DNA of 64,000 nt. Source: Bacteroides sp. 43_108. Lineage in GTDB: Bacteria > Bacteroidota > Bacteroidia > Bacteroidales > Bacteroidaceae. The position numbers were made by a program, and so were the translations under genes. Below, one piece after another: positions 9,959 through 18,452 of this stretch; position 1 is the first letter of the stretch, and every line of letters begins with the position of its first letter. The notes under the pieces were generated by a model. That model worked only from the letters and a program-made list of their open reading frames with translations, did no database searches and was not told where the DNA came from. The DNA lies in the NCBI GenBank assembly GCA_001915545.1, contig MNQS01000001.1, positions 1 through 64,000 on the forward strand, read 5' to 3'.

Positions 9959-10002
9959 TTCAATCGATTTACAAATATATATATTAAATTCAAACGATTG
10001 AA
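9959..10002 (+). promoter_or_regulatory. Two CG-centred palindromes, probable LacI operators
   Basis: TTCAATCGATTTAC (9959-9972) and TTCAAACGATTGAA (9989-10002) share the plan TTCAA-WCGW-TTGAA expected for a LacI-family dimer, with centres exactly 30 bp apart. The second overlaps the -33 element of the lacI promoter, so autorepression is likely. A third CG-centred palindrome, TGGAACGATCCA, lies at 9744-9755. Confidence 0.5.
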
Positions 10003-10030
10003 TAAAATCAGAAAAAAAATGTATTTTTGT
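9997..10030 (+). promoter_or_regulatory. Promoter of the LacI-type regulator
   Basis: ATTG (9997-10000) and TATTTTTG (10022-10029) are separated by 21 bp, fitting the Bacteroidetes -33/-7 pattern. The start codon at 10055 follows 25 bp later. Confidence 0.55.
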
Positions 10031-10054
10031 GACGAAAAATTACAATGATGGCTT

Positions 10055-11083
10055 ATGACAAATAAAAGAACAACAATTTATGACCTAGCCAAGGCTATGA
10101 ATCTATCTGCCTCTTACATATCCAAGGCACTCAACAATCATCCGTCTGTAAGAGAAGAAATAAGAGAAAAGGTCAGAGCTAAGGCGAATGAACTCAACTA
10201 CAGCCACAATTCATATGCGGCCAATTTGAGACGCGGTTCATCTAAGACCATCGGTGTCATAGTGCCATACATACGCCGAAGCTTCTTTGCAAAAGCCATA
10301 GCAGGTATAGAGGAAGTCTGTACCAACAACGGCTACGGAGTCATCATTTGCCAGTCGCAGGATTCTTTTGAACGAGAATGCCATGCCATAAAAACGCTAA
10401 TAAGACAAAACGTTGATGCCATATTCATTTCTGTGGCGGCAGAAACGCATACGTCAGAGCATCTGCTTCCTGTAATACAAAATGGAATAAAGATTATCCA
10501 GTTCGACCGCACAATAGAAAATTTCAATTGTGCAAAGGTGATGAACGACAACGAGCAGATGGCTTACGATGCCACCATGCACCTAATTTCTCAAGGCTAT
10601 AAGAAAATAGCCTATCTCGGTGGAACTCAATATCTGGCAATTTATCAGCTGAGAAAGAAAGGCTATCTTAAGGCGCTCGAGGAATCTGGTCTGCCAAAAT
10701 TCGATGAGTTTATCTGCGACAATACACAAAAACCGGAAGCGACCATAGAAGCCACAAAAAAACTGCTGACATCAGACAATATCCCTGATGCATTCGTCAC
10801 TGTTTCCGACGAACAGGCAACCCATGTTCTTCTGACAGCATTGGAAATGGGCTTTAAGGTTCCTGAAGAAATAGGTATAATCGGCTTCGGAAATGATGAA
10901 ACAACGCTTATTACAAGACCTACATTATCTTCTGTAGACCAGAAAAGTTTTGAACACGGACGCAAAGTAGCCGAGCTTTACTTTGAAATTGCAGAAAAGG
11001 AAAAAGAAGAAGGCAGCAATATCAATACAACAGAAATCATATCTGCTGATGTCATTGCACGCGGAAGCAGCAAACGCAGATAA
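10055..11083 (+). CDS. LacI family transcriptional regulator
   Basis: This 342-residue DNA-binding regulator has an N-terminal LacI helix-turn-helix (about residues 5-50: TTIYDLAKAMNLSASYISKAL, with a hinge region after NELNYSHNSYAANLRRG). A periplasmic-binding-protein-like effector domain follows (KTIGVIVPYIRRSFFAKAIAGIEEV to the C-terminus). It is transcribed divergently from the pectin enzyme operon led by GH105, so that operon is the likely target; the effector would be a pectin-derived sugar or oligosaccharide, which is inference. CG-centred palindromes overlapping its own promoter suggest autoregulation. Length and domain order are normal for the family. Confidence 0.9.
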   Translation: MTNKRTTIYDLAKAMNLSASYISKALNNHPSVREEIREKVRAKANELNYSHNSYAANLRRGSSKTIGVIVPYIRRSFFAKAIAGIEEVCTNNGYGVIICQSQDSFERECHAIKTLIRQNVDAIFISVAAETHTSEHLLPVIQNGIKIIQFDRTIENFNCAKVMNDNEQMAYDATMHLISQGYKKIAYLGGTQYLAIYQLRKKGYLKALEESGLPKFDEFICDNTQKPEATIEATKKLLTSDNIPDAFVTVSDEQATHVLLTALEMGFKVPEEIGIIGFGNDETTLITRPTLSSVDQKSFEHGRKVAELYFEIAEKEKEEGSNINTTEIISADVIARGSSKRR

Positions 11084-11181
11084 GAAATAGCATTCACTCA
11101 ATACGACGGCCTATCATCTCGAACAAAGACAAATAGACACAAGCTTTTACAGACTTTCGCAAATCGACTATAAGATACAAA

Positions 11182-11228
11182 AAGCCGTTGTATCCACAAA
11201 AACATTGAGATGCAACGGCTTCTTTCGT
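11182..11228 (+). terminator. Terminator after the LacI-type gene
   Basis: Arms AAGCCGTTG and CAACGGCTT enclose about 22 nt and are followed by CTTTCGTT. It lies 100 bp after the regulator's stop. The rest of 11084-11366 shows nothing recognisable. Confidence 0.5.
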
Positions 11229-11366
11229 TCCAATCCAACCATATATAAAGGTTCTATATGGAAAGCCTCAAATATTACATAAAAAGAGGTATATCTTATA
11301 ACTACAAATTGATTTTACTTAAATCCGCTACTCCATATTAAATGCCAAAGGAGCAAACCATGCTTT

Positions 11367-12380
11367 TCAGAACCTCACACCTGCAACAAGCCCTATCCAT
11401 CCATTGACTTTAGTTTTGCCACTGCTGAAATTCCACATTTTCCAAGGTGAAAGATTCGCGGCCCCATGCACTAAATCATTATCTGCACAATCAGAAATGG
11501 AAACGTTGAATACAGGTCCTGCAAAAACCTTGAAATGTTTGGAAATCTGTTTGGATATAGGAAGTTTCAATTGAGCCAGCATATTCACACCATCATAATC
11601 AAAACATCCTCCGTCAGTAACTCCATATCCGATGATTTCTATCTGGTTGCTCCAGTCGTTTTTCCAGTTTATATGTGTACCGAATCCTATACCGGCAGCA
11701 TATTCAACCGGATTATAGATATAGTTTACTGCACCGGAAAAAATTGTATAGAATTTATCAGTTCCAAGTTTGAAGCTGACAGCTGTATTCAAAGACTCGG
11801 AGAATGACAATTCAAACTCATGCTTTCCGTCCTTTTTCACAACATTGATAAGACCTACTGAAACGCCATCACACTCCTCAGCCACATTTATCAAACCGAA
11901 CTGCACTCCGTTGACTTCACGGGCAACATTTACTATACCGGCAAACTGGAGTCCATCAACTTTGTCCGCAACATTGGCTATGCCGGCGAACTGCAATCCA
12001 TCCGCTTCATCTGCAACATTGGCTATACCGGCAAATTGAAAAGGAGAAGTTCCTTTTGGCATAATATTGGTTATACCGGCAAACTGTGAAGCATGCTCGC
12101 CACATCCACTGTAATTCATCAAACCGGCAAACTGAAATCCTTTAGTATAATTTTTATTTACATTATACAATCCGCCGAACTCAAAGCAAGTATTTCCTGA
12201 ACTTTGTCCACCAAGGATATTCACAGACACCTTATTAGTTGTACTATATGATTCAACTCCATTCGTTCCTAAAGGGGTAACCAAGCCCAACTGAAAATCT
12301 CTGTTTACACTCTCTTGCGAAAAAGCTGAAAAAACAGACAAAAGTTCCAATACCGATAAAACAAATCTGTTCATTACCAT
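11367..12380 (-). CDS. LA_2272-type surface repeat protein
   Basis: This 337-residue exported protein contains about eight short repeats of the form (x)QFAGIxNVAxxxxG between residues 70 and 190, the pattern of the 'LA_2272 family surface repeat-containing protein'. The repeats are glycine- and beta-rich, and the C-terminal 140 residues look like outer-membrane beta-strands (YAAGIGFGTHINW, ending GLVAGVRF with terminal Phe). A signal peptide ends near FSQ at residue 22; the start may be ATG 12380 or 12374. Function is unknown. It has its own promoter and lies directly after the LytTR regulator gene, in the same direction, so regulation by that system is possible but unproven. Confidence 0.65.
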   Translation of the reverse strand: MVMNRFVLSVLELLSVFSAFSQESVNRDFQLGLVTPLGTNGVESYSTTNKVSVNILGGQSSGNTCFEFGGLYNVNKNYTKGFQFAGLMNYSGCGEHASQFAGITNIMPKGTSPFQFAGIANVADEADGLQFAGIANVADKVDGLQFAGIVNVAREVNGVQFGLINVAEECDGVSVGLINVVKKDGKHEFELSFSESLNTAVSFKLGTDKFYTIFSGAVNYIYNPVEYAAGIGFGTHINWKNDWSNQIEIIGYGVTDGGCFDYDGVNMLAQLKLPISKQISKHFKVFAGPVFNVSISDCADNDLVHGAANLSPWKMWNFSSGKTKVNGWIGLVAGVRF

Positions 12381-12415
12381 TTTTAATCTTACTTTTTTAT
12401 TTTGTTATGCAGGCA

Positions 12416-12447
12416 CAAAATTACAAGTGCACACGCACCGCTGCAAT
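12416..12447 (-). promoter_or_regulatory. Promoter of the surface repeat gene
   Basis: On the minus strand ATTG (12447-12444), a 20-bp spacer and TAATTTTG (12423-12416) fit the Bacteroidetes consensus, 36 bp before the start codon. Confidence 0.5.
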
Positions 12448-12529
12448 CATAAACGGTCAGACTACACATTTTGATGAACCAACTCCATGATTCGCGTAAT
12501 GAACAGAAGTACCACATTAACAGACAGCG

Positions 12530-13267
12530 TCATTCCCCATCAAGCCATCTCATAAAATCAGGCACCCTGACACGGCTTACAAGCAATTCGCCTTCATACG
12601 AAGGTTTCAGTTCTACCTTCAGCCTGCTGTTGAAGTATTTATATACCTTATCTATAGAATGTATAGAAGCTATACAGCCACGAGTTATTCTGAAAAACCG
12701 TCTCGGGTCAAGCAACGGTTCAAGAGATTCAATGGTGTAATCGACAATACGCTTCTTGCCATCGACCGAAACGGTAAACGTGAGCCTGTCTTCAGAAAAG
12801 AAATAGGCAACCTCGTCAATATTGAAATAGTCTATTCTATCTCCCGACCTGTAGACTATACGCGATTTATATTCCTTTGACGGCCTTAAGTACTCTATCA
12901 ATCTCTGCAGCCGAAATGGAGAGTTTTCCAATTTGCCGACAGCCTCTGCCAAATCATCTTCAACAATCGGTTTCAACAGATATCCGATGCCGTTCACCTT
13001 GAAAGCATTTATTGCATACTGCTCATAAGCCGTAGTAAATATAATTGGCGTCCGTACGTCAACTTCCTTAAATATATCAAAACATATTCCGTCAGAAAGA
13101 TGAATGTCCATGAATATAAGGTCAGCTTCGTTGCACGACAACCATTTCACTGAGTCGGCCACGGAGCACAAGATTGCAGCTATATTCATCTGCGGAAAAC
13201 GGTTCTCGATTATGCGCACCAGTTCTTCCTGCGCAAGTTCTTCATCTTCAATAATCAAAACATTCAT
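12530..13267 (-). CDS. LytTR-family response regulator
   Basis: This 245-residue two-component response regulator has a receiver domain (1-120) with the acidic pocket IIEDEE, phospho-acceptor Asp54 in IFMDIHLSDG and the LLKPI lysine. A C-terminal LytTR DNA-binding domain (about 140-245) shows the pattern FFRITRGCIASIHSIDKVY. Its ATG overlaps the stop of the upstream kinase gene by 4 bp (ATGA), implying translational coupling. The kinase reading frame is broken by an in-frame TGA, so in this strain the regulator may be orphaned or phosphorylated by another kinase. Targets are not evident; the surface repeat gene 149 bp downstream is one candidate. Confidence 0.9.
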   Translation of the reverse strand: MNVLIIEDEELAQEELVRIIENRFPQMNIAAILCSVADSVKWLSCNEADLIFMDIHLSDGICFDIFKEVDVRTPIIFTTAYEQYAINAFKVNGIGYLLKPIVEDDLAEAVGKLENSPFRLQRLIEYLRPSKEYKSRIVYRSGDRIDYFNIDEVAYFFSEDRLTFTVSVDGKKRIVDYTIESLEPLLDPRRFFRITRGCIASIHSIDKVYKYFNSRLKVELKPSYEGELLVSRVRVPDFMRWLDGE

Positions 13268-14319
13268 AACAAAGGCAATCTAACTGTAAAATACTTATCG
13301 TCGCGGTCAATCTCTATGCGTCTGTCAGAAATTATCATATATTTCTTTTCCAGATTCTCGATACCGATGCCGGTACCTCTCTCCACGCTTGTACGCGGAA
13401 TTATGTTGTTTCTGACAGTCAGGCATCAGCCGTCGCTGGAAATCTCTATCCTAAGAGGATTTGAAGAAACTACAGCATTATGCTTGACGGCGTTTTCAAC
13501 CAATACCTGCAAAGCCATAGGTACGATATGATGCTTCATATCCGTTTCATTTATTGAGAAACAGACCTCAAGCCCTTTGCCGAATCTTATCTGAAGTATA
13601 TCTACATAGTCGGAAATAAATTTGATTTCACTTTCAAGAAGTATCGTATTTTCTGCATTCCCGGAAAGAACATACCGATAGAAATCAGAAAGTTTCTTTG
13701 TATATCTGACAGCCTGCTGGGAATCCTTGTTTATAAGAGACACCAATATGTTCAAGCTGTTGAACAGGAAATGCGGATTTATCTGATTTTTCAGTTCGTT
13801 ATACTGAATCTGCATATTCTCCTGAATAAGTTTCTGATTCTTCCGCAACTGAACGATGTACTCCAAGACTGTCACCGTAAAAAGATTTATAATGACAGCT
13901 GCAACAACAGACTGCTGATATGCCTCAGATTCAATATAGTTTCTGATACTGCCGTAGAAAGGTATGTTGCCGATAATCACAAAAGCCGAAGCCAACAGAA
14001 CCAAAATGGTCGCCTCAAAAAATACACGCAACCAGAAATGTCCGGCAAATATTTTTGAAGTATTGGCAAACAGCACCAGCTTGTAGTCTATCAATGTCAA
14101 AAGAAGAAGAAAGAAGAATGATATTAGAAAACTCTTCAGAAACATCAACAGATCGAACGGATTGTCGGAAGACAATGTCTGAATAAGGTAAAGTATCAGA
14201 ACCTGAAAAGAAATGATGCTCGACAATATAAACAGGTAATGTTTCATTAAAAAAATCATCTGGTTCAGGACAAAAAGAATACTATACATTTTATGAATGA
14301 AAATATTTCGGTCGAACAT
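13264..14319 (-). pseudogene. LytS-type sensor histidine kinase, in-frame TGA
   Basis: The N-terminal part (297 codons, 13426-14319) has four probable transmembrane helices and the His_kinase motif NQINPHFLFNSLN carrying the phospho-acceptor His. It stops at TGA (13428-13426), inside the ATPase domain. The same frame then continues open for 53 codons and encodes the missing G-box pattern VERGTGIGIENLEKKY, ending at 13264 with an ATGA overlap onto the regulator gene. Full length would be about 351 residues, normal for the family. So a single substitution (for example CGA to TGA) or a sequencing error separates this from an intact kinase. As read, the protein lacks the glycine-rich lid and should not bind ATP normally. 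Confidence 0.85.
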
Positions 14320-14452
14320 TAGAATTTAATGCATGAATTGCACCTGTGGCATATAAAAAATATATACGGAAAAAATATTCATGCAGCTTAAAAATAAATT
14401 TCAACCGTACAAAAGGATAAATTCATCTGTTCTCTAAATGATTTTCACAAAT

Positions 14453-14516
14453 ACGAGGGCTCGCGGCAACAATTGCGAGGACTCGAAAATTTTGTCGCGA
14501 GCCCCCGCAATTCTCG
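14453..14516. repeat. GC-rich intergenic repeat, copy A
   Basis: A GC-rich island in an AT-rich spacer between the kinase gene and trpA. It contains GGGCTCGCGGCAA and, inverted, TTGTCGCGAGCCC, plus CCGCAATTCTCG. Similar islands lie at 31317-31380 and 53566-53643. The rest of 14320-14547 shows no gene. Confidence 0.5.
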
Positions 14517-14547
14517 TTTCACAGGCTTAGGAATATATTTTATAATG

Positions 14548-15321
14548 TCATTCTGCCAGAATACGCTTCAATTCGGTTATGGCTTTTACCGCATCGTGCG
14601 TTTCATCAAGAAGCGTAACAAATCGGCTGCCGATAATAACTCCAGATGCATTTGCCATTGACGACTCAAGAGTCTGCCGATTAGAAATGCCGAAACCTAT
14701 CATGCGCGGATTTCTCAGATTCATAGATGCTATTCGTCTGAAGTAGTTGACCTTCGAATCGTCAAATGATTTCTGCGCTCCAGTAGTGGAAGCCGATGAA
14801 ACCATATAGATGAATCCGTCGGTGTTGTCGTCTATGAGGCGTATGCGTTCATCGCTCGTCTCGGGAGTTATAAGCATTATGACCTTTATGCCGTAACGTT
14901 CGGCCGTGTCTTTATAGAGGTTAATGTAGTCGTCGAAAGGCATGTCGGGAACAATCATTCCGTCGATGCCGCATCGACTGCAGTCGGCACAGAATCGTTC
15001 GAAGCCGTAGTGCATTATCGGATTGAGATAGCCCATCAGCACAAGAGGTATCGAAACCGACTTGCGCACATCGGCCAACTGACTGAAAAGCAGCTTAAGC
15101 GACATGCCGTTTCGCAGTGCCTTAGTGGCTGCATCCTGTATGACGGGACCGTCGGCCAAAGGGTCGCTGAACGGTATACCCACCTCTACCATATCGATGC
15201 CGTTGTCTTCAAGAGCTTTTATCGTTGCAAGGGTTGAACCGGCATCGGGATGCCCTGCACAGAAATATATCGACATTATGCCGTCGCGGCGTGCACTGAA
15301 CAAAGAATCTATTCTATTCAT
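14548..15321 (-). CDS. trpA: Tryptophan synthase alpha subunit
   Basis: This 257-residue cytoplasmic subunit cleaves indole-3-glycerol phosphate to indole and glyceraldehyde 3-phosphate and passes indole to TrpB. The catalytic residues are visible: Glu46 in MVEVGIPFSDP and Asp57 in PLADGPVIQDA, matching Glu49 and Asp60 of the Escherichia coli enzyme. The phosphate-binding GFGIS appears near the C-terminus, followed by SGVIIGSRFV. It is the last gene of the trpB-E-G-D-C-F-A operon, 16 bp after trpF. Separation of trpA from trpB by the whole operon is usual in Bacteroidales. Confidence 0.95.
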   Translation of the reverse strand: MNRIDSLFSARRDGIMSIYFCAGHPDAGSTLATIKALEDNGIDMVEVGIPFSDPLADGPVIQDAATKALRNGMSLKLLFSQLADVRKSVSIPLVLMGYLNPIMHYGFERFCADCSRCGIDGMIVPDMPFDDYINLYKDTAERYGIKVIMLITPETSDERIRLIDDNTDGFIYMVSSASTTGAQKSFDDSKVNYFRRIASMNLRNPRMIGFGISNRQTLESSMANASGVIIGSRFVTLLDETHDAVKAITELKRILAE

Positions 15322-15337
15322 ATTCCGTATGTTTTAG

Positions 15338-15958
15338 CTATTCGTTATTCAAATCTTTCAAGAAATGTTTCAGGGCCTGCACATCTTTGAACGCAGGCGA
15401 CAGTTCGAAACGGCTGTTGAGGTCTATACCGGCCATGAGCGGGTGACTGAGCGACTTTATGGATGCGGCATCATCGGGTCCCAAACCTCCGCTTAAGATA
15501 AACGGGCAATTGCCTGCATAGCCGTCAAGAACACTCCAATCGAACTTATGTCCGCTTCCTCCGCGCGAGGTACACCGCGATTCGAAAAGCAGGTAATCTA
15601 CATTGCCTGCGTAATCAGAAGCCTTTTCGACATCCGACGAACAAGAAATGCCTATAGCCTTTATTATTCTGACCGGCGATACTGAAAAACGGCGCAGCTC
15701 ACGGCAGTAATCAGGTGATTCGTCACCATGAAGCTGTACGAAGTCAAGACCGTAACGAGTGATACAATTGTTTATGTAATAATAGGAAGCATTGACAAAA
15801 ACTCCTACGCGTTTGGCATTCACAGGCAAATATGAAGGACGTGCAGACACAAATCTCGGCGAGCGCTTGTAGAAAACAAAACCTATCATGTCAACGCCCA
15901 ATCCGTCAACATCTCTGAGGTTGACCGGATCTCTCATTCCGCAGACTTTTATCAGCAT
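15338..15958 (-). CDS. trpF: Phosphoribosylanthranilate isomerase
   Basis: This 206-residue (beta/alpha)8 enzyme isomerises N-(5-phosphoribosyl)anthranilate to CdRP. The catalytic Cys6 is in the opening motif IKVCGMRDP. FVQLHGDES is the characteristic central strand, and the phosphate-binding segment reads PFILSGGLGPDD. It overlaps trpC by 7 bp and precedes trpA by 16 bp, so it is translationally coupled within the operon. TrpF is a separate protein here, not fused to TrpC as in enterobacteria. Confidence 0.93.
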   Translation of the reverse strand: MLIKVCGMRDPVNLRDVDGLGVDMIGFVFYKRSPRFVSARPSYLPVNAKRVGVFVNASYYYINNCITRYGLDFVQLHGDESPDYCRELRRFSVSPVRIIKAIGISCSSDVEKASDYAGNVDYLLFESRCTSRGGSGHKFDWSVLDGYAGNCPFILSGGLGPDDAASIKSLSHPLMAGIDLNSRFELSPAFKDVQALKHFLKDLNNE

Positions 15959-16779
15959 GGTTTTTCGGATTTACGGCACTGCCTGATTTCATCTACGAAC
16001 CGAAGCAGGCTCTCTGCCGGATCGGCTGTCTTCATGAATGTTTCTCCTATAAGAAAACCGCTATATCCGGCATCTTGCAGTCGGCATATCGTTTTCGGGT
16101 CCGAAATCCCGCTTTCTGAAACCAAGACAGAATCCTTAGGCAAAAGTTCGGCAAGTGCAAAGGAGTTGTTCACATCAGTATGGAATGTTCCAAGATTGCG
16201 GTTGTTCACACCAACCATGTCTGCACCGCAGTCAAGATGCCCGAGTTCGTCGGCTGAATGGATTTCAAGCAAAACTTCCATGCCGAGCTCGTGCGCCTTT
16301 GAAGCCAATGCGCTGCATGACTCGCAAGAGAGACATGAGGCAATAAGCAGGACGGCATCGGCTCCGGCCTCGTATGCCTGAAAAAGCTGATACTCATCGA
16401 TTATGAAATCTTTTCGGAGCACCGGAACGTCAACTATAGAGGAAACCGTACGAAGAAAATCGAGATTGCCGCCAAAGTACTTCTCGTCGGTCAGTACAGA
16501 CAAAGCCGACGCTCCGTTAAGAGCATATCCGCCGGCAATGCGTTCGAGCGAAGCACTCTCCTTTATCCATCCCTTGGAAGGGGAGCGCCTCTTGAACTCG
16601 GCAATTATTCCAGTATCGGATGAAGCGAGAGCACGGCTCATGGAGCGTCGCGGGCGAAGCGAGGCATCGGCCTTCATCTGCTCAACCCGCCTATAGAGTT
16701 CAGCCGGAGGCAGATTCAGCTTCTGTTGTTCGACTTCGATTTTCTTGTACTCCATTATATCGTCCAAAATATCTTTCAT
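15952..16779 (-). CDS. trpC: Indole-3-glycerol phosphate synthase
   Basis: This enzyme of about 275 residues closes the indole ring, converting CdRP to indole-3-glycerol phosphate. Family motifs: MKDILDDIMEYKKIEV at the N-terminus, IIAEFKRRSPSKGWI (substrate-binding Lys and Ser), PVLRKDFIIDEYQ (catalytic Lys) and MVGVNNRNL. The start was set at ATG 16779, which matches the family's N-terminus and leaves 22 bp after trpD; a longer frame to 16845 would add 22 residues and overlap trpD by 44 bp. The stop overlaps trpF by 7 bp. Confidence 0.93.
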   Translation of the reverse strand: MKDILDDIMEYKKIEVEQQKLNLPPAELYRRVEQMKADASLRPRRSMSRALASSDTGIIAEFKRRSPSKGWIKESASLERIAGGYALNGASALSVLTDEKYFGGNLDFLRTVSSIVDVPVLRKDFIIDEYQLFQAYEAGADAVLLIASCLSCESCSALASKAHELGMEVLLEIHSADELGHLDCGADMVGVNNRNLGTFHTDVNNSFALAELLPKDSVLVSESGISDPKTICRLQDAGYSGFLIGETFMKTADPAESLLRFVDEIRQCRKSEKPC

Positions 16780-16801
16780 AGGCTTATCAGGATTTACGGT
16801 G

Positions 16802-17797
16802 TCAACTATTGAGTGATATAAACTTCTTGAGGGTGTCGTATGCACGTCCGCTGTCGATAGACTCTGCAGCCTTGGCCATACATTCCTGCAACGAAAGTTC
16901 GGGTTCGATGAGGTTTATGGCAAATGCGGCGTTGGCGATGACAACATTTCTCGGTCCCTCAGGCGATGTACCTGCGAGCACTTCATCGAAGAGGCGTGCG
17001 ACCTCCTCGCGTGTACTGCCGCCGGATAGTTCGTCAGGAGACAAACGGCGCATTCCGACATCATCGGGACGGAACACTCGTTCATAATGTCTCGAAGTAA
17101 CCTTGAAGTCGCCGGTAAGAGAAATCTCGTCGTAGCCGTCGATGCTGTTGACAATGCAGTACTTCACACCGGTCTTCTGATAGATGTTGCTGTAAAGCCT
17201 CATCTGCGCCAGAGTGGCAACACCAAGCATCTGATAGGCCGGACGGGCAGGGTTGACAAGCGGACCGAGAAGATTGAAACATGTAGGCACCTGCATGTTC
17301 TTGCGCGTAGGGGCAACGAACTTCATGCCGTTGGCAAAAAGCGGTGCGTGGAGATAGACAAAATTGGTTTCTTCGATGGAACGGCGGAGCTTTGACATGT
17401 CGTTGGTAAAGACAACTCCGTGCATCTGCATGACATCGCTTGCACCGCTCACTGACGTGGCACCGACGTTGCCGTGCTTGCAGACTTTATAACCGGCACC
17501 AGCTACGACGAAGCACGAGCAGGTGGAAATGTTGAAAGTGTTCTTGCCGTCGCCTCCTGTGCCGACAATGTCGAGCGGTGAATATTCCGACAAGTCGACT
17601 CCACGCCCCGTTTCGAGCAAACCGTCCATGAAACCCAGCAGTTCGTCGACAGAAACGCCTCTCATCTGCAATCCCATCAGCAATGCGGACAACTGCTGGT
17701 CGTTGTAGGCTTGTTCGGTTATGCCTATCATTATTTTGTGTGTATCCTCACGGCTGAACGGTTCGTGGTCGATCAGCCGCATCAATATATCTTTCAT
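16802..17797 (-). CDS. trpD: Anthranilate phosphoribosyltransferase
   Basis: This 331-residue enzyme transfers the phosphoribosyl group from PRPP to anthranilate. The PRPP-binding glycine loop VGTGGDGKNTFNIST is at about residues 79-93. KHGNVGATSVSGASDVM and NLLGPLVNPARP are the other conserved blocks. It lies 57 bp after trpG and 22 bp before trpC. The glutamine amidotransferase domain is a separate gene (trpG), not fused. Confidence 0.95.
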   Translation of the reverse strand: MKDILMRLIDHEPFSREDTHKIMIGITEQAYNDQQLSALLMGLQMRGVSVDELLGFMDGLLETGRGVDLSEYSPLDIVGTGGDGKNTFNISTCSCFVVAGAGYKVCKHGNVGATSVSGASDVMQMHGVVFTNDMSKLRRSIEETNFVYLHAPLFANGMKFVAPTRKNMQVPTCFNLLGPLVNPARPAYQMLGVATLAQMRLYSNIYQKTGVKYCIVNSIDGYDEISLTGDFKVTSRHYERVFRPDDVGMRRLSPDELSGGSTREEVARLFDEVLAGTSPEGPRNVVIANAAFAINLIEPELSLQECMAKAAESIDSGRAYDTLKKFISLNS

Positions 17798-17854
17798 GTA
17801 TAGTATTATTCCTTAAATATAAACAATCACTTCAATGCTTTCTCTCAATTTATG

Positions 17855-18418
17855 TCAATGTGACAACCAGTTGGACAAGATGGTCGTGCCGAGCGGTGTG
17901 AGTACGCTTTCGGGATGGAACTGCACTCCACGAACATCGTACGTCTTATGGCGAACAGCCATTATCTGTCCTTCTGAACTCAGTGCAACAGCTTCAAGCA
18001 CATCGGGCAGACTGTCGCGGTCGATTACCCAAGAATGGTAGCGCCCTACTTCTATTGTCTGCGGCATTCCACTGAAAAGATAGTCGTCTGTTACCACATC
18101 GACTGCCGAGGCAACACCGTGGAAAACATGATCGAGATTTGTAAGTTTTGCTCCGAACACTTCGCCTATGGCCTGATGTCCAAGGCATACGCCCAAAAGC
18201 GGAATCCGACCGGCACAATGGCGAACGGCATCAAGAAGTCTGCCGGCCTCTTCAGGAATGCCTGGTCCGGGCGAAAGGACAATCTTGGCATAGGCATCAA
18301 GAGATTCTGGTTCGAAACGGTCGTTTTTCATGACATCGACATCGACGCCCAACTGTTTGAAACAATGTACGAGATTATATGTGAATGAATCGTAATTGTC
18401 GATAACTGCAATTTTCAT
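17855..18418 (-). CDS. trpG: Anthranilate synthase glutamine amidotransferase subunit
   Basis: This 187-residue class I glutamine amidotransferase supplies ammonia to TrpE. The nucleophile Cys78 is in LLGVCLGHQAIGE and the His/Glu pair in GVQFHPESVL. The oxyanion-loop motif SPGPGIPEEAG is near residue 49. It lies 34 bp downstream of trpE. Some TrpG proteins also serve PabB; no pabB is visible here, though folP is present elsewhere in the window. Confidence 0.93.
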   Translation of the reverse strand: MKIAVIDNYDSFTYNLVHCFKQLGVDVDVMKNDRFEPESLDAYAKIVLSPGPGIPEEAGRLLDAVRHCAGRIPLLGVCLGHQAIGEVFGAKLTNLDHVFHGVASAVDVVTDDYLFSGMPQTIEVGRYHSWVIDRDSLPDVLEAVALSSEGQIMAVRHKTYDVRGVQFHPESVLTPLGTTILSNWLSH

Positions 18419-18452
18419 AAATGTGCTCTCCTTCCTTTTTTCATCTGCCTTT

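Noticed and set aside
13426..13428. Selenocysteine or other recoding at the kinase TGA
   Set aside because: No selenium-related role is known for this position in histidine kinases and no SECIS-like element was recognised; a point change is simpler.
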